Shown here: positions 1 through 6,835 of the stretch, piece after piece
How positions within the stretch are numbered: the stretch's first letter is position 1
Layout: the number at the start of each line of letters is the position of its first letter
Source of the DNA: Persicimonas caeni
GTDB taxonomy: Bacteria > Myxococcota_A > Bradymonadia > Bradymonadales > Bradymonadaceae
DNA: 64,000 nt
Reading direction: 5' to 3'
NCBI RefSeq assembly: GCF_006517175.1
Contig: NZ_CP041186.1
Coordinates: forward strand, 2,941,001-3,005,000
The notes under the pieces: model-generated
Seen by the model: only the letters and a program-made list of their open reading frames with translations
Told to the model about the DNA's origin: nothing
The model's database searches: none
Translations under genes and position numbers: made by a program

Positions 1-35
1 CCGACGCCGAAGAAGGTCGAGAAGAACATCGACAC
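1..35 (-). CDS. possible 5' end of a truncated gene
   Basis: A GTG at 35 and an ATG at 29 share an open minus-strand frame reading MFFSTFFGV that runs off the window edge. It would lie about 55 bp downstream of the gtrA-like gene and could be the next member of that operon. The only support is this short hydrophobic start and a weak AGG upstream, so it is tentative and no function can be given. Confidence 0.22.
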   Translation of the reverse strand, partial: MSMFFSTFFGV

Positions 36-90
36 CGGGGCCTGTCGCCAAGCTTGCCGCCAGGTCGGCTTAGGTTCGTCGGCAGGTTGC

Positions 91-537
91 TCAGGCGACT
101 CCATGCTCGGCCTCCTCTTCGGCGTTCTTGCCGGCGAGGCCGCCGAAGACGACGTACCGACTCAGGGGATAGGTCCACAAAATCCAGATCAAGCCTTTGG
201 ACGCACCCCAGCCCCAGCCGGCGCCGACGATCCCGGCGAGCCACTCGGTGAGCAGGCCGTGGCCGACGGCGGCCGAGCCGCTCATCGCAAAATAGGTCAG
301 CGCCGACCAGCGCAGCGAGGCGTCGAAGCGGCGAAAGACCCAGAAGCGGCACATCGAGTAGTGGATCACGCCGCCGACCACCGCGGCCAGGCCCGCCGAG
401 ACGCCCACCGACAAGAGCCCCCAGGCGACGAGCGTGTGCACAAAGGCCGCGTAGACGAGCCCGTCCGAAGCCGTGGCCACAAAGCTCGCCACAGACGATC
501 CCGATACGTCCATCAGATGTCTGCGCCAGGTGCTCAC
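91..537 (-). CDS. GtrA-like small membrane protein
   Basis: This is a protein of about 148 residues with four predicted hydrophobic segments and the GtrA/DPMS family pattern, including the HYSMCRFWVFRR stretch after the second helix (family: NHxxxRxWVF). GtrA-family proteins are thought to flip polyprenyl-phosphate sugars or help glycosylate envelope molecules. The GTG at 537 overlaps the TGA of the upstream MMPL gene as GTGA, which implies translational coupling; an internal ATG (Met9) is an alternative start. The short acidic tail (NAEEEAEHGVA) is unremarkable. As the last complete gene of the inositol-lipid operon it suggests a lipid-linked sugar or lipid transfer step, but the substrate cannot be read from sequence. 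Confidence 0.72.
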   Translation of the reverse strand: MSTWRRHLMDVSGSSVASFVATASDGLVYAAFVHTLVAWGLLSVGVSAGLAAVVGGVIHYSMCRFWVFRRFDASLRWSALTYFAMSGSAAVGHGLLTEWLAGIVGAGWGWGASKGLIWILWTYPLSRYVVFGGLAGKNAEEEAEHGVA

Positions 538-2909
538 GACGCGCCTCTCCCTGCGTCTTTGAGGAGCACCAGATGCGACAGCAGGTTGACCACCAGAATC
601 GTCCCCAGTCCAATGACGGCGATGGCGCCCAGCGAGAAGAGCCCCTCGTGGTGGGCCAGGAGCATCGCGCCGAAGCCGACCATGCTGGTGATGAAGGCGC
701 CTGCGATGGCCGCGGCCGTGGTCAGCTGCGCGCTCAGGTCGTCGGGGTGCTCGCGAAGGTGCATGAGCACGTGGAACGAGGCGTCGATGCCCAGGCCCAG
801 CCAGATGGGCAAGATGATGATGTTCAAGAAGTTCAGGTCGATGCCCAGCCAGCCGGCAAGCCCCAGCGCGCCGGTGAACGAGGCGACGAGGATGCCCATC
901 TGCAGCAAGACCTCGCGCCGGCGCCGAAACGCCAGCACCGAGATCAACAGCAGCCCAGTCAGGGTCAGCCCGATCATCCAGGCGGCGTCGCGCTCGACGA
1001 GGCGCACGATATCGTACAGCAGGAGCGCCTCGCTGATGGCGTCGTAGCGCCCCGGCTCGTCGATGCCCGGCAGGTCGGCCAGCGCCCCGGCAAAGCGCGA
1101 GACCTGGTCGATCTCGGCCAGGTCGATCGCCGGAAAGACGAGCACGACCTGCTTGTCGTCGACCTTGCTGCGAAACGGCTCGCGCACGCCTACGGGGAGC
1201 TTGTCGGCGGTCAGAGGCCCGCGCTCGAGCAGTCCCTCGATCTCGTCGACGAAGCCGGCGAGCTCCTCGCTTCGCTTTTTGGCGGGCACGTCTCGGAGGT
1301 CGTCGAGCACCTCTTCGAGCAAGGCGAGTTTGTCGCTCTGGCGCCCGGGCAGGAGCGAATGCAGGGCGATGACCTTGTCGATGGTCTCGCCGCCGGGATC
1401 TTCGTCGCGGCGCCGCTCGAGCTCGGCGATGACCGCGTCGCTCTGCTCGGTCGAGTCGGTCAGCACCACCGTGGGCGTCTGCGACTGACCCAGGAGCTTG
1501 TTGATCTTTTGGTCGAGCTTCCACGACGCCGAGCTTCGGTTCTCCAGCGGGGCGAAGCTTCGCTCGAAGTCGAGCTGGGTGATGCCCACGCCGGCGGCGA
1601 GCACGAGCACGCCCAGCGCAATCGCCGCCGAGCGCGCCGCCCGCGGCAAGGTCTGAATGGCGTCGTGGCCGAGCCGACCGGACAGGTAGCGGGTCAGAAG
1701 CAGCGAGGCCGGCGCGCGAAACCGGCGGCCTTTGCGCTCGAACAAGTAGACCAGCGGCGGCATGAACAGCGCGTAGGCCAACAAGATCAGCGCGATGCCG
1801 CCCAGCGAGATGACCCCGAATTCGAAGAACGCCCGAAAGTCGGTCACGATGAGGCTGGCCAGGGCCACGGCCGTGGTAAACCCGCCGTAGAAGTTCGCCC
1901 GCCCGCTCGTCGCAAAGGTCTGGGCCAGGGCCTCGCCGGTGGGCAGGCTGTCGCGAAGCTCTTGGTAGCGAATGTAGAGGTGAATGCCGTAGTCGACCCC
2001 GATGCCCATGAGCACGGCGGCCAAAAACCCGGTCAAGATGTTGAGGCTGCCGAAGGTCAGCTGCGCCCAAGCCATCGACCAGATCGTGCCGGCGACCAGC
2101 GGCAAGCCGACCACAACCATGCCCGAGGGGCTTCGAAGCAACAGCAACAAGACGAGCGCCAGAAGTGTCAGCGCCACGCTCGTGGCCACGCCGAGGTCGC
2201 TCTGGAGCACGTTCTGCAGGTCGACGCGCTTCTGGTAGCGCCCGGTCAGGCCGAACTCGACGCCGTCGAGCGCCCCGACCTTGGCGGCGACGCTGTCGCG
2301 CACGCGGCTCGTCAGCGAGCGGGTGCGCTCGAGATCGGTCGAGGGAAACGACGGGTAGACGAAGAGCGCGAGCGTGGTGCCCTCTTCGCCCACGTAATAC
2401 GACGACTGGTCGAGGTCGCCGTACCTGTCGGTCAGGTCCGAAAAGTCGACCTCGGGCGGGTCGTCGTCGCCCAGCGAGACGAAGAGCGGGTTGGCCCGCT
2501 TTTTCTCCCAGCGGATGCGCTTGTCGAGGCGTGCTTTAGCTTCTTCGAGGTCGGCGTAACCGGCGTAGAGCAGCCGAAAATTCTTGAAGAAACCGACCGG
2601 CTTTTTGACCTCCACGCGGCGCACGCCGTCGAGCCGCCCGAGGTCGTCTTCGAGATCATCTGCGAGCGCCTCGAGGGTCGGCCGGTCCGCCCCGTCGAGC
2701 ACGACGCTCAGCCTACCGATCTGGCCGCCGTAGACACGCTCGAGCTCGTCGAGCCCGCGCACGCTGGGGGCGTTCTCGGGCAGCAAACGCGTCAGGTTCG
2801 AGTCGAGCGTGAGCTTGGAGGCAAGCCCACCGGCCGCCGCGGTCAACACCATCAGAGCGGCGAGGACGACGAAGAGACGGCGGCGGCAAAATTCGATGAA
2901 GGCGTGCAT
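534..2909 (-). CDS. MMPL/RND-superfamily lipid exporter
   Basis: About 791 residues with the duplicated RND plan: one N-terminal helix (around residues 10-35), a large periplasmic loop, five helices (about 225-395), a second helix and periplasmic loop, and five final helices. The TM4-type motif GIGVDYGIH is intact and its repeat in the second half reads GLGIDASFH, so both proton-relay Asp positions are present. The family exports lipids or hydrophobic molecules using proton motive force; hopanoid and mycolate exporters are relatives. It starts 35 bp after the CDP-alcohol phosphatidyltransferase gene and overlaps gtrA, which suggests it moves a lipid made by this operon. The ATG at 2909 is preferred over an in-frame TTG at 2921; neither has a strong ribosome-binding site. 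Confidence 0.88.
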   Translation of the reverse strand: MHAFIEFCRRRLFVVLAALMVLTAAAGGLASKLTLDSNLTRLLPENAPSVRGLDELERVYGGQIGRLSVVLDGADRPTLEALADDLEDDLGRLDGVRRVEVKKPVGFFKNFRLLYAGYADLEEAKARLDKRIRWEKKRANPLFVSLGDDDPPEVDFSDLTDRYGDLDQSSYYVGEEGTTLALFVYPSFPSTDLERTRSLTSRVRDSVAAKVGALDGVEFGLTGRYQKRVDLQNVLQSDLGVATSVALTLLALVLLLLLRSPSGMVVVGLPLVAGTIWSMAWAQLTFGSLNILTGFLAAVLMGIGVDYGIHLYIRYQELRDSLPTGEALAQTFATSGRANFYGGFTTAVALASLIVTDFRAFFEFGVISLGGIALILLAYALFMPPLVYLFERKGRRFRAPASLLLTRYLSGRLGHDAIQTLPRAARSAAIALGVLVLAAGVGITQLDFERSFAPLENRSSASWKLDQKINKLLGQSQTPTVVLTDSTEQSDAVIAELERRRDEDPGGETIDKVIALHSLLPGRQSDKLALLEEVLDDLRDVPAKKRSEELAGFVDEIEGLLERGPLTADKLPVGVREPFRSKVDDKQVVLVFPAIDLAEIDQVSRFAGALADLPGIDEPGRYDAISEALLLYDIVRLVERDAAWMIGLTLTGLLLISVLAFRRRREVLLQMGILVASFTGALGLAGWLGIDLNFLNIIILPIWLGLGIDASFHVLMHLREHPDDLSAQLTTAAAIAGAFITSMVGFGAMLLAHHEGLFSLGAIAVIGLGTILVVNLLSHLVLLKDAGRGAS

Positions 2910-2943
2910 CTTGAGACTCAATCTTGCGAATCGGGGCGGACGC

Positions 2944-3774
2944 TCAGGAGGAGGCTTCGGCCATGGAAGAAGAGCCCGACGGGCGGCCGGCGTTGTCGGG
3001 CGCGGCCGGGTCCGTCTGGGAGAGCGCGCGCATGATCCACAGCGCGCGCTGGCCGGCGGTGATCGTAGAGAGCGCCGCCAGCAAGCCTATGCCGGTAAGC
3101 ACGACTTGCATCTGGGAGACGCCTCCCGGGCCGAACGCGGCGATCAGGGGGGCGAGCAAGAGGGTGAAGAAGAGCACGAGCAGCCGCTCGGGGCGCTGCA
3201 TCAGGCCGACCTTGCAGTCGACGCCCAACCCCTCGCCGCGGCCGCGGGCGTAGCTGATCATGTACGAGGCGACCAGCCCCCACAGGCTCAGAAAAAAGAG
3301 CAGATTCTCGCGGCCATAGTAGGCCAACCCGGCGAAGACGACGCCTTCGGAGATGCGATCACAAAACGAGTCGAAGAAGGCCCCGACGCTCGACTGCATG
3401 TCGAGCGAGCGGGCCAGCAGCCCGTCGATCAGGTCGCAGGCCATCGCCGCGAAGAGCACCCAGGCCGCGCTCATGAGGTGACCGGTGGCGATCAGACCGG
3501 CGGCGGCCGTCGACAGCACCACCGAAAAGGCGGTGACGTGGTTGGGCCGCAGCCCCAGGCGGTCGAGCGGAGCGACAAACGACTCGCTCAGCCAGTAGGC
3601 GTACCGAATGAGCACCTGGGGAAGCAGCACAGAGCCGGTCTTGCGGCTCGCCTTCTGCTCGAATTTCGGTTGGCGAATCAAAAAGACGGCCAGCGCCAGG
3701 AGCAGGATTCCGAGAATCGCCAGTCCGGGCGCCAACGCCATCCAAACATTTGTAGAACCATCCATGGTGTTCAT
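2944..3774 (-). CDS. CDP-alcohol phosphatidyltransferase, probable phosphatidylinositol-phosphate synthase
   Basis: This 276-residue membrane protein carries the full CDP-alcohol phosphotransferase signature D-x2-DG-x2-AR-x8-G-x3-D-x3-D, read as DLIDGLLAR followed by G, D and D at the expected spacing (about residues 130-160). The enzyme swaps CMP of a CDP-lipid for an alcohol or its phosphate at the inner membrane. The gene starts 13 bp after inositol-1-phosphate synthase, so inositol 1-phosphate is the most likely acceptor and phosphatidylinositol phosphate the product (inference from context; phosphatidylglycerophosphate or phosphatidylserine synthases share the motif). An N-terminal helix precedes the catalytic core. 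The following gene is an MMPL exporter. Confidence 0.85.
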   Translation of the reverse strand: MNTMDGSTNVWMALAPGLAILGILLLALAVFLIRQPKFEQKASRKTGSVLLPQVLIRYAYWLSESFVAPLDRLGLRPNHVTAFSVVLSTAAAGLIATGHLMSAAWVLFAAMACDLIDGLLARSLDMQSSVGAFFDSFCDRISEGVVFAGLAYYGRENLLFFLSLWGLVASYMISYARGRGEGLGVDCKVGLMQRPERLLVLFFTLLLAPLIAAFGPGGVSQMQVVLTGIGLLAALSTITAGQRALWIMRALSQTDPAAPDNAGRPSGSSSMAEASS

Positions 3775-3787
3775 CGACTCAGGTGGA

Positions 3788-5068
3788 TCAACCGCGCTCT
3801 TTGAGGGCGTAGAGCGTATCGAAGAGCAGGTCGCGCTGGGCGAACAAGTCGTGCACGGGCACTTCGCCGGCGACCGGCTGCGGGCTCTTGAAGTAGAAGC
3901 TCAGCCAATCCTGCACCCCGCCCATGCCGGCGCGGCTGGCCAGGTCGCCGAACAGCGCCAGGTCGAGCACCACCGGGGCGGCCAGAATGGAGTCGCGGCA
4001 CAAGAAGTTGACCTTGATCTGCATCGGGTAATCCATCCACCCGAAGATATCGATATTGTCCCACCCCTCTTTGTTGTCGCCGCGCGGCGGGTAGTAATCG
4101 ATGCGCACCTTGTGATCCATCTCCTCGTAGATCTCGGGGTAGGCATCCGCGTCGAGGATCGACTCGAGGACCGAAAGCTTCGACTGCTCCTTGGTCTTGA
4201 AGGAGCCGGGATCGTCGAGCACGGCGCCGTCGCGGTTGCCCAAGATATTGGTGGAGTACCAGCCGCTCACGCCCAGCATGCGCGCGGCGAAGCCCGGGGC
4301 GAGGATGGTCTTGATGAGCGTCTGGCCGGTCTTGAAGTCCTTGCCGGCGATAGGCACGCCCTCGCGCTCGGCCAGCTCGATGATCGCCGGGGTGTCGAGG
4401 GCGGTGTTCGGCGCGCCGTTGAGGAAGGGGACGCCCGCCTTGATGTGCGCATAGGCGTAGATCATCGTCGGGCTGATCGCCGGATCGCTCTCCAGCAGGC
4501 CCGCCTCGAAGGCCTCCAAGCTCGAGTGCACCGGGCCGAGGTTGACGTGCACCTCGGTCGAGGCGCACCACACGGACACGGCGCGGTCACAGCCGTTATC
4601 GGCCATGAAGCTCTCGATGTCGTCGATGAGCGCCTCGGCCAACTCCATCTTGTTGGCGCCCTCTTTGACGTTCGGGCCGCTCAGGTTGCGCACGTAATCT
4701 TGGTCGAAGACCGCGCTCATCGGGCGAATCGCCTCGAGTTCCTCGCGGATCGGATCCAGGTGGCGGTCTTCGAGCACGCCGGCATTCTTGGCCGCCGTGT
4801 AGCAGTCCTCGTCGAAGATGTCCCAGCCGCCGAAGACGATGTCGTCGAGGTGGGCCAGCGGCATGGCGTCGCGCAGTCGCGGCGCGTTCGGATCGTCACC
4901 CATGCGCGCGTACTGGGTCAGGCTTCCGATCGGCCGCGCCAGGCCTTTGCGCGCGGCCAAGACGCCTGCGATGACGGTGGTACCCACCGCGCCCAAACCG
5001 GGTAGGAGCACCGCGAGTTTTCCTTTGGCCGGCGCGACGGGATCGTTGTTCAACTTCTGCTTGTTCAC
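3788..5068 (-). CDS. ino1: myo-inositol-1-phosphate synthase
   Basis: A 426-residue enzyme converting glucose 6-phosphate to inositol phosphate through NAD-dependent oxidation, aldol cyclisation and reduction. Visible hallmarks are the Rossmann motif GLGAVGTT near the N-terminus, NGAPN, the catalytic GKDFKTGQT block (family: GDDFKSGQT) and NILGNRDG. The length fits the shorter prokaryotic form. The start is set at GTG 5068, which has AGAGG five bases upstream; an in-frame TTG at 5092 has no such site. It is the first gene of a four-gene minus-strand operon, and two palindromes upstream (5176-5189 and 5248-5264) are candidate control sites. Inositol could also feed other pathways, but the adjacent CDP-alcohol transferase argues for phospholipid synthesis. 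Confidence 0.93.
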   Translation of the reverse strand: MNKQKLNNDPVAPAKGKLAVLLPGLGAVGTTVIAGVLAARKGLARPIGSLTQYARMGDDPNAPRLRDAMPLAHLDDIVFGGWDIFDEDCYTAAKNAGVLEDRHLDPIREELEAIRPMSAVFDQDYVRNLSGPNVKEGANKMELAEALIDDIESFMADNGCDRAVSVWCASTEVHVNLGPVHSSLEAFEAGLLESDPAISPTMIYAYAHIKAGVPFLNGAPNTALDTPAIIELAEREGVPIAGKDFKTGQTLIKTILAPGFAARMLGVSGWYSTNILGNRDGAVLDDPGSFKTKEQSKLSVLESILDADAYPEIYEEMDHKVRIDYYPPRGDNKEGWDNIDIFGWMDYPMQIKVNFLCRDSILAAPVVLDLALFGDLASRAGMGGVQDWLSFYFKSPQPVAGEVPVHDLFAQRDLLFDTLYALKERG

Positions 5069-5175
5069 AGCAACCTCTACATCAAAGTTCAAAAGCTATC
5101 TGAAGTCGTTCTTCTCAATGTTGATCAGGTGAATGTTGCTCAGGCATGTCGGCATCCCCCGCCCGGCCGCTTTAC

Positions 5176-5189
5176 TTAACGCTCGTTAA
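5176..5189. promoter_or_regulatory. TTAACG-CT-CGTTAA palindrome, candidate operator
   Basis: A perfect 6-2-6 palindrome (TTAACGCTCGTTAA) lies about 110 bp upstream of the ino1 start. Its size and symmetry resemble TetR-family operators. No regulator gene is adjacent, so the bound protein is unknown. Confidence 0.4.
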
Positions 5190-5247
5190 TCAGCGCCTCG
5201 AGCAAAGCAGCGGGATCATACGAACTCGCATCACCCGTGTCAATCTT

Positions 5248-5264
5248 AGTGGTGTGACACCACT
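5248..5264. promoter_or_regulatory. AGTGGTGTGACACCACT palindrome
   Basis: A perfect 17-bp palindrome with a single central base lies about 180 bp upstream of ino1. The TGGTGT/ACACCA half-sites resemble GntR-type operators. It also partly resembles the dispersed GGTGTCWGACACC repeat but is not the same sequence. Confidence 0.35.
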
Positions 5265-5336
5265 GGGAGGCCCATCTTCGATGCAGCTGCTGCTGCTTTG
5301 GTTTCGTCGAACACGCGCAACACTCGCTTCCAAACG

Positions 5337-5385
5337 CAACAAGGGCACGGAGGAGCGCGAGTCGCGCTCCTCCGTGCCCTTGTTG
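5337..5385 (-). terminator. 49-bp perfect hairpin after the baeRF-like gene
   Basis: Two perfectly complementary 24-base arms flank one central base, 35 bp past the stop of the minus-strand gene that ends at 5421. The outer arms are CAACAAGGGCACGG and its complement. A transcript would form an extremely stable stem. There is no clean U-tract outside the stem, so the terminator role rests on position and on similarity to the hairpin at 31752-31792. Confidence 0.6.
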
Positions 5386-5420
5386 GGAAAGTCCTACGGC
5401 TGTGCTCTACAGGTGCCTGC

Positions 5421-6650
5421 TCAGGTCATACGCGCCCGCTCACCGCCATACTCGGCGCGGCCCGAGCCGCGCAGGATAGCCGCAGCCCCGGTGTCGACCG
5501 GCATGCGGGACTTGGGCAGCTCGAAGACCTCGCCGCCCATCGAGATGACGAACTCGGCGAGCTCGTCGAGCACGTCGGTCTCGTCGGTGTGGTCACGCCC
5601 GTTCTCGCGCTCGACCTCGACAGTCCCCTCGTTGCGGTCGATGTTGCCCCAAACGCGCCGGCCCTCCTCGATGAGCAGGAAGCGCACCTGGCTCATCAAG
5701 GTGCGCTTGGCGATCTGCTGCAGGTCGGTCTCGGCCTTGCCGCGGCCGTACTCGCGCTCCCAGAGTTCCAAGACCTCGTCGATCTTCTTCTCGGACGCCT
5801 TCTTGGCCAACGGCCAAGTCTTCTCGTGGATCTTGGCCGGCTTGAGGTGGACCAAGCTCTCCTGGAGCCCCTCTTCGGCCAAATTGTCGAGTTTGCTCTC
5901 CTGGCGGAAGTGGCTGTACATGCGCCCCGGCGCAGCCAGAATCAGCGGCCCGGTGGCGTTGTGGAGCATCTCACGCAAGCCCTCGTCGACGATCTGGGCG
6001 TATTGGCGAAAGTAGCGCGGCTCGAGGTCGCGCTCGTCGCCCATGCCCACAAACGCGGGCTTGGAGCCCGACACGCCCGCAGGCGAGCCCTGCGCATTGG
6101 GCGCGCCGCCTTCGCGCTGGCGACTCTCGGCCGACGGGTGCGTCGGAAAGTCGGCCTGCAGCGCATCGTCCATGCTCGTGGGCGTATCTCCCAGGCTGAT
6201 CTCCTCGATGCGATCCTCGCTTGCCTCGAACAGTTTGGTGTTCTTCTGGTCGAAAACCAGCACCCAGTAGCGCTGGGGCTCGAGCATCGTGCGCAGCATC
6301 GGACGCGTGTAGAACGTGTCGCTGACGATCGCCTCGTCGTCGACCTCGGTCTTGAGACGATAAACCCGCTCGATCTCGGGCGAGAAGAACGCGGCGACGC
6401 CTTTGGAGAGGCTCCCCCAGAAGGCGTCGTCGTCGAGCCAGTCGTCCATCATCTCGGCCACCGAGCGGAACTCCTCGTCGGGATAGCGCTCCTCGAGCAT
6501 CTTCTTGGCTCGGTTGACCTGATCGCGAAACGCCAGCTTGTTGTTCTTGCCCTTATTGTTCTGACGATCGGCCTTGACGAAGATCGACACCGCCGGGCCT
6601 TTCTGTACGTCGAGCAACTCCTTGAATTGGTCTTTTCCGAAAAAGTCCAT
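5421..6650 (-). CDS. baeRF / Balon-like ribosome-associated factor (release-factor-1 fold)
   Basis: A 409-residue soluble protein that I recognise as a bacterial archaeo-eukaryotic release-factor homologue, the group that includes the ribosome hibernation factor Balon. Supporting stretches are the N-terminal FKELLDVQKGPAVSIFV, the central YWVLVFDQKNTKLFE strand pattern, LILAAPGRMYSHFR (family: L.L.G...l...f), and the C-terminal domain with LLIEEGRRVWGNID and DVLDELAEFVISMGGEVFEL, which resembles the eL30-like third domain of aeRF1/Pelota. An acidic Gln/Gly-rich loop interrupts the middle. The likely role is binding the ribosomal A site in stress or hibernation. The gene is monocistronic, divergent from the GH15 gene, and ends at a strong hairpin. 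Family assignment is from memory of motifs; which baeRF subfamily applies is uncertain. Confidence 0.72.
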   Translation of the reverse strand: MDFFGKDQFKELLDVQKGPAVSIFVKADRQNNKGKNNKLAFRDQVNRAKKMLEERYPDEEFRSVAEMMDDWLDDDAFWGSLSKGVAAFFSPEIERVYRLKTEVDDEAIVSDTFYTRPMLRTMLEPQRYWVLVFDQKNTKLFEASEDRIEEISLGDTPTSMDDALQADFPTHPSAESRQREGGAPNAQGSPAGVSGSKPAFVGMGDERDLEPRYFRQYAQIVDEGLREMLHNATGPLILAAPGRMYSHFRQESKLDNLAEEGLQESLVHLKPAKIHEKTWPLAKKASEKKIDEVLELWEREYGRGKAETDLQQIAKRTLMSQVRFLLIEEGRRVWGNIDRNEGTVEVERENGRDHTDETDVLDELAEFVISMGGEVFELPKSRMPVDTGAAAILRGSGRAEYGGERARMT

Positions 6651-6835
6651 TCTTGCACTCCCTGTGTATTTGGATTTGCGCTTCGCGCCCCGATCACTCC
6701 TCCCTCAAACTTAATACGCACGCAGTCAAAACAACCTTACTTCCTTCTACTGCCTTGCTTTAGCCGCTCAGTTGCGGCACAATCGCCGCCAAGTAAGTAC
6801 TCACTAACTTCACGCCTATCCTCTGCGGTCGAATC

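Larger units (their letters stand above)
5069..5420. other. intergenic region: promoter area of the inositol operon
   Basis: This 352-bp gap separates the inositol-lipid operon from the end of the baeRF-like gene, both on the minus strand. It holds two short palindromes and one very long perfect hairpin, annotated separately. No coding potential was convincing. Confidence 0.6.

Noticed and set aside
91-2070. Long minus-strand open frame overlapping the MMPL gene
   Set aside because: Only its last part (91-537) is a real protein (GtrA-like). The rest is Arg/Pro-rich out-of-frame sequence of the MMPL gene, as expected in high-GC DNA.
573-3035. 820-residue open frame on the plus strand opposite the MMPL gene
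   Set aside because: Composition is that of an antisense shadow (Arg, Gln, His, Gly rich) with no motif, while the minus strand has clear RND features.
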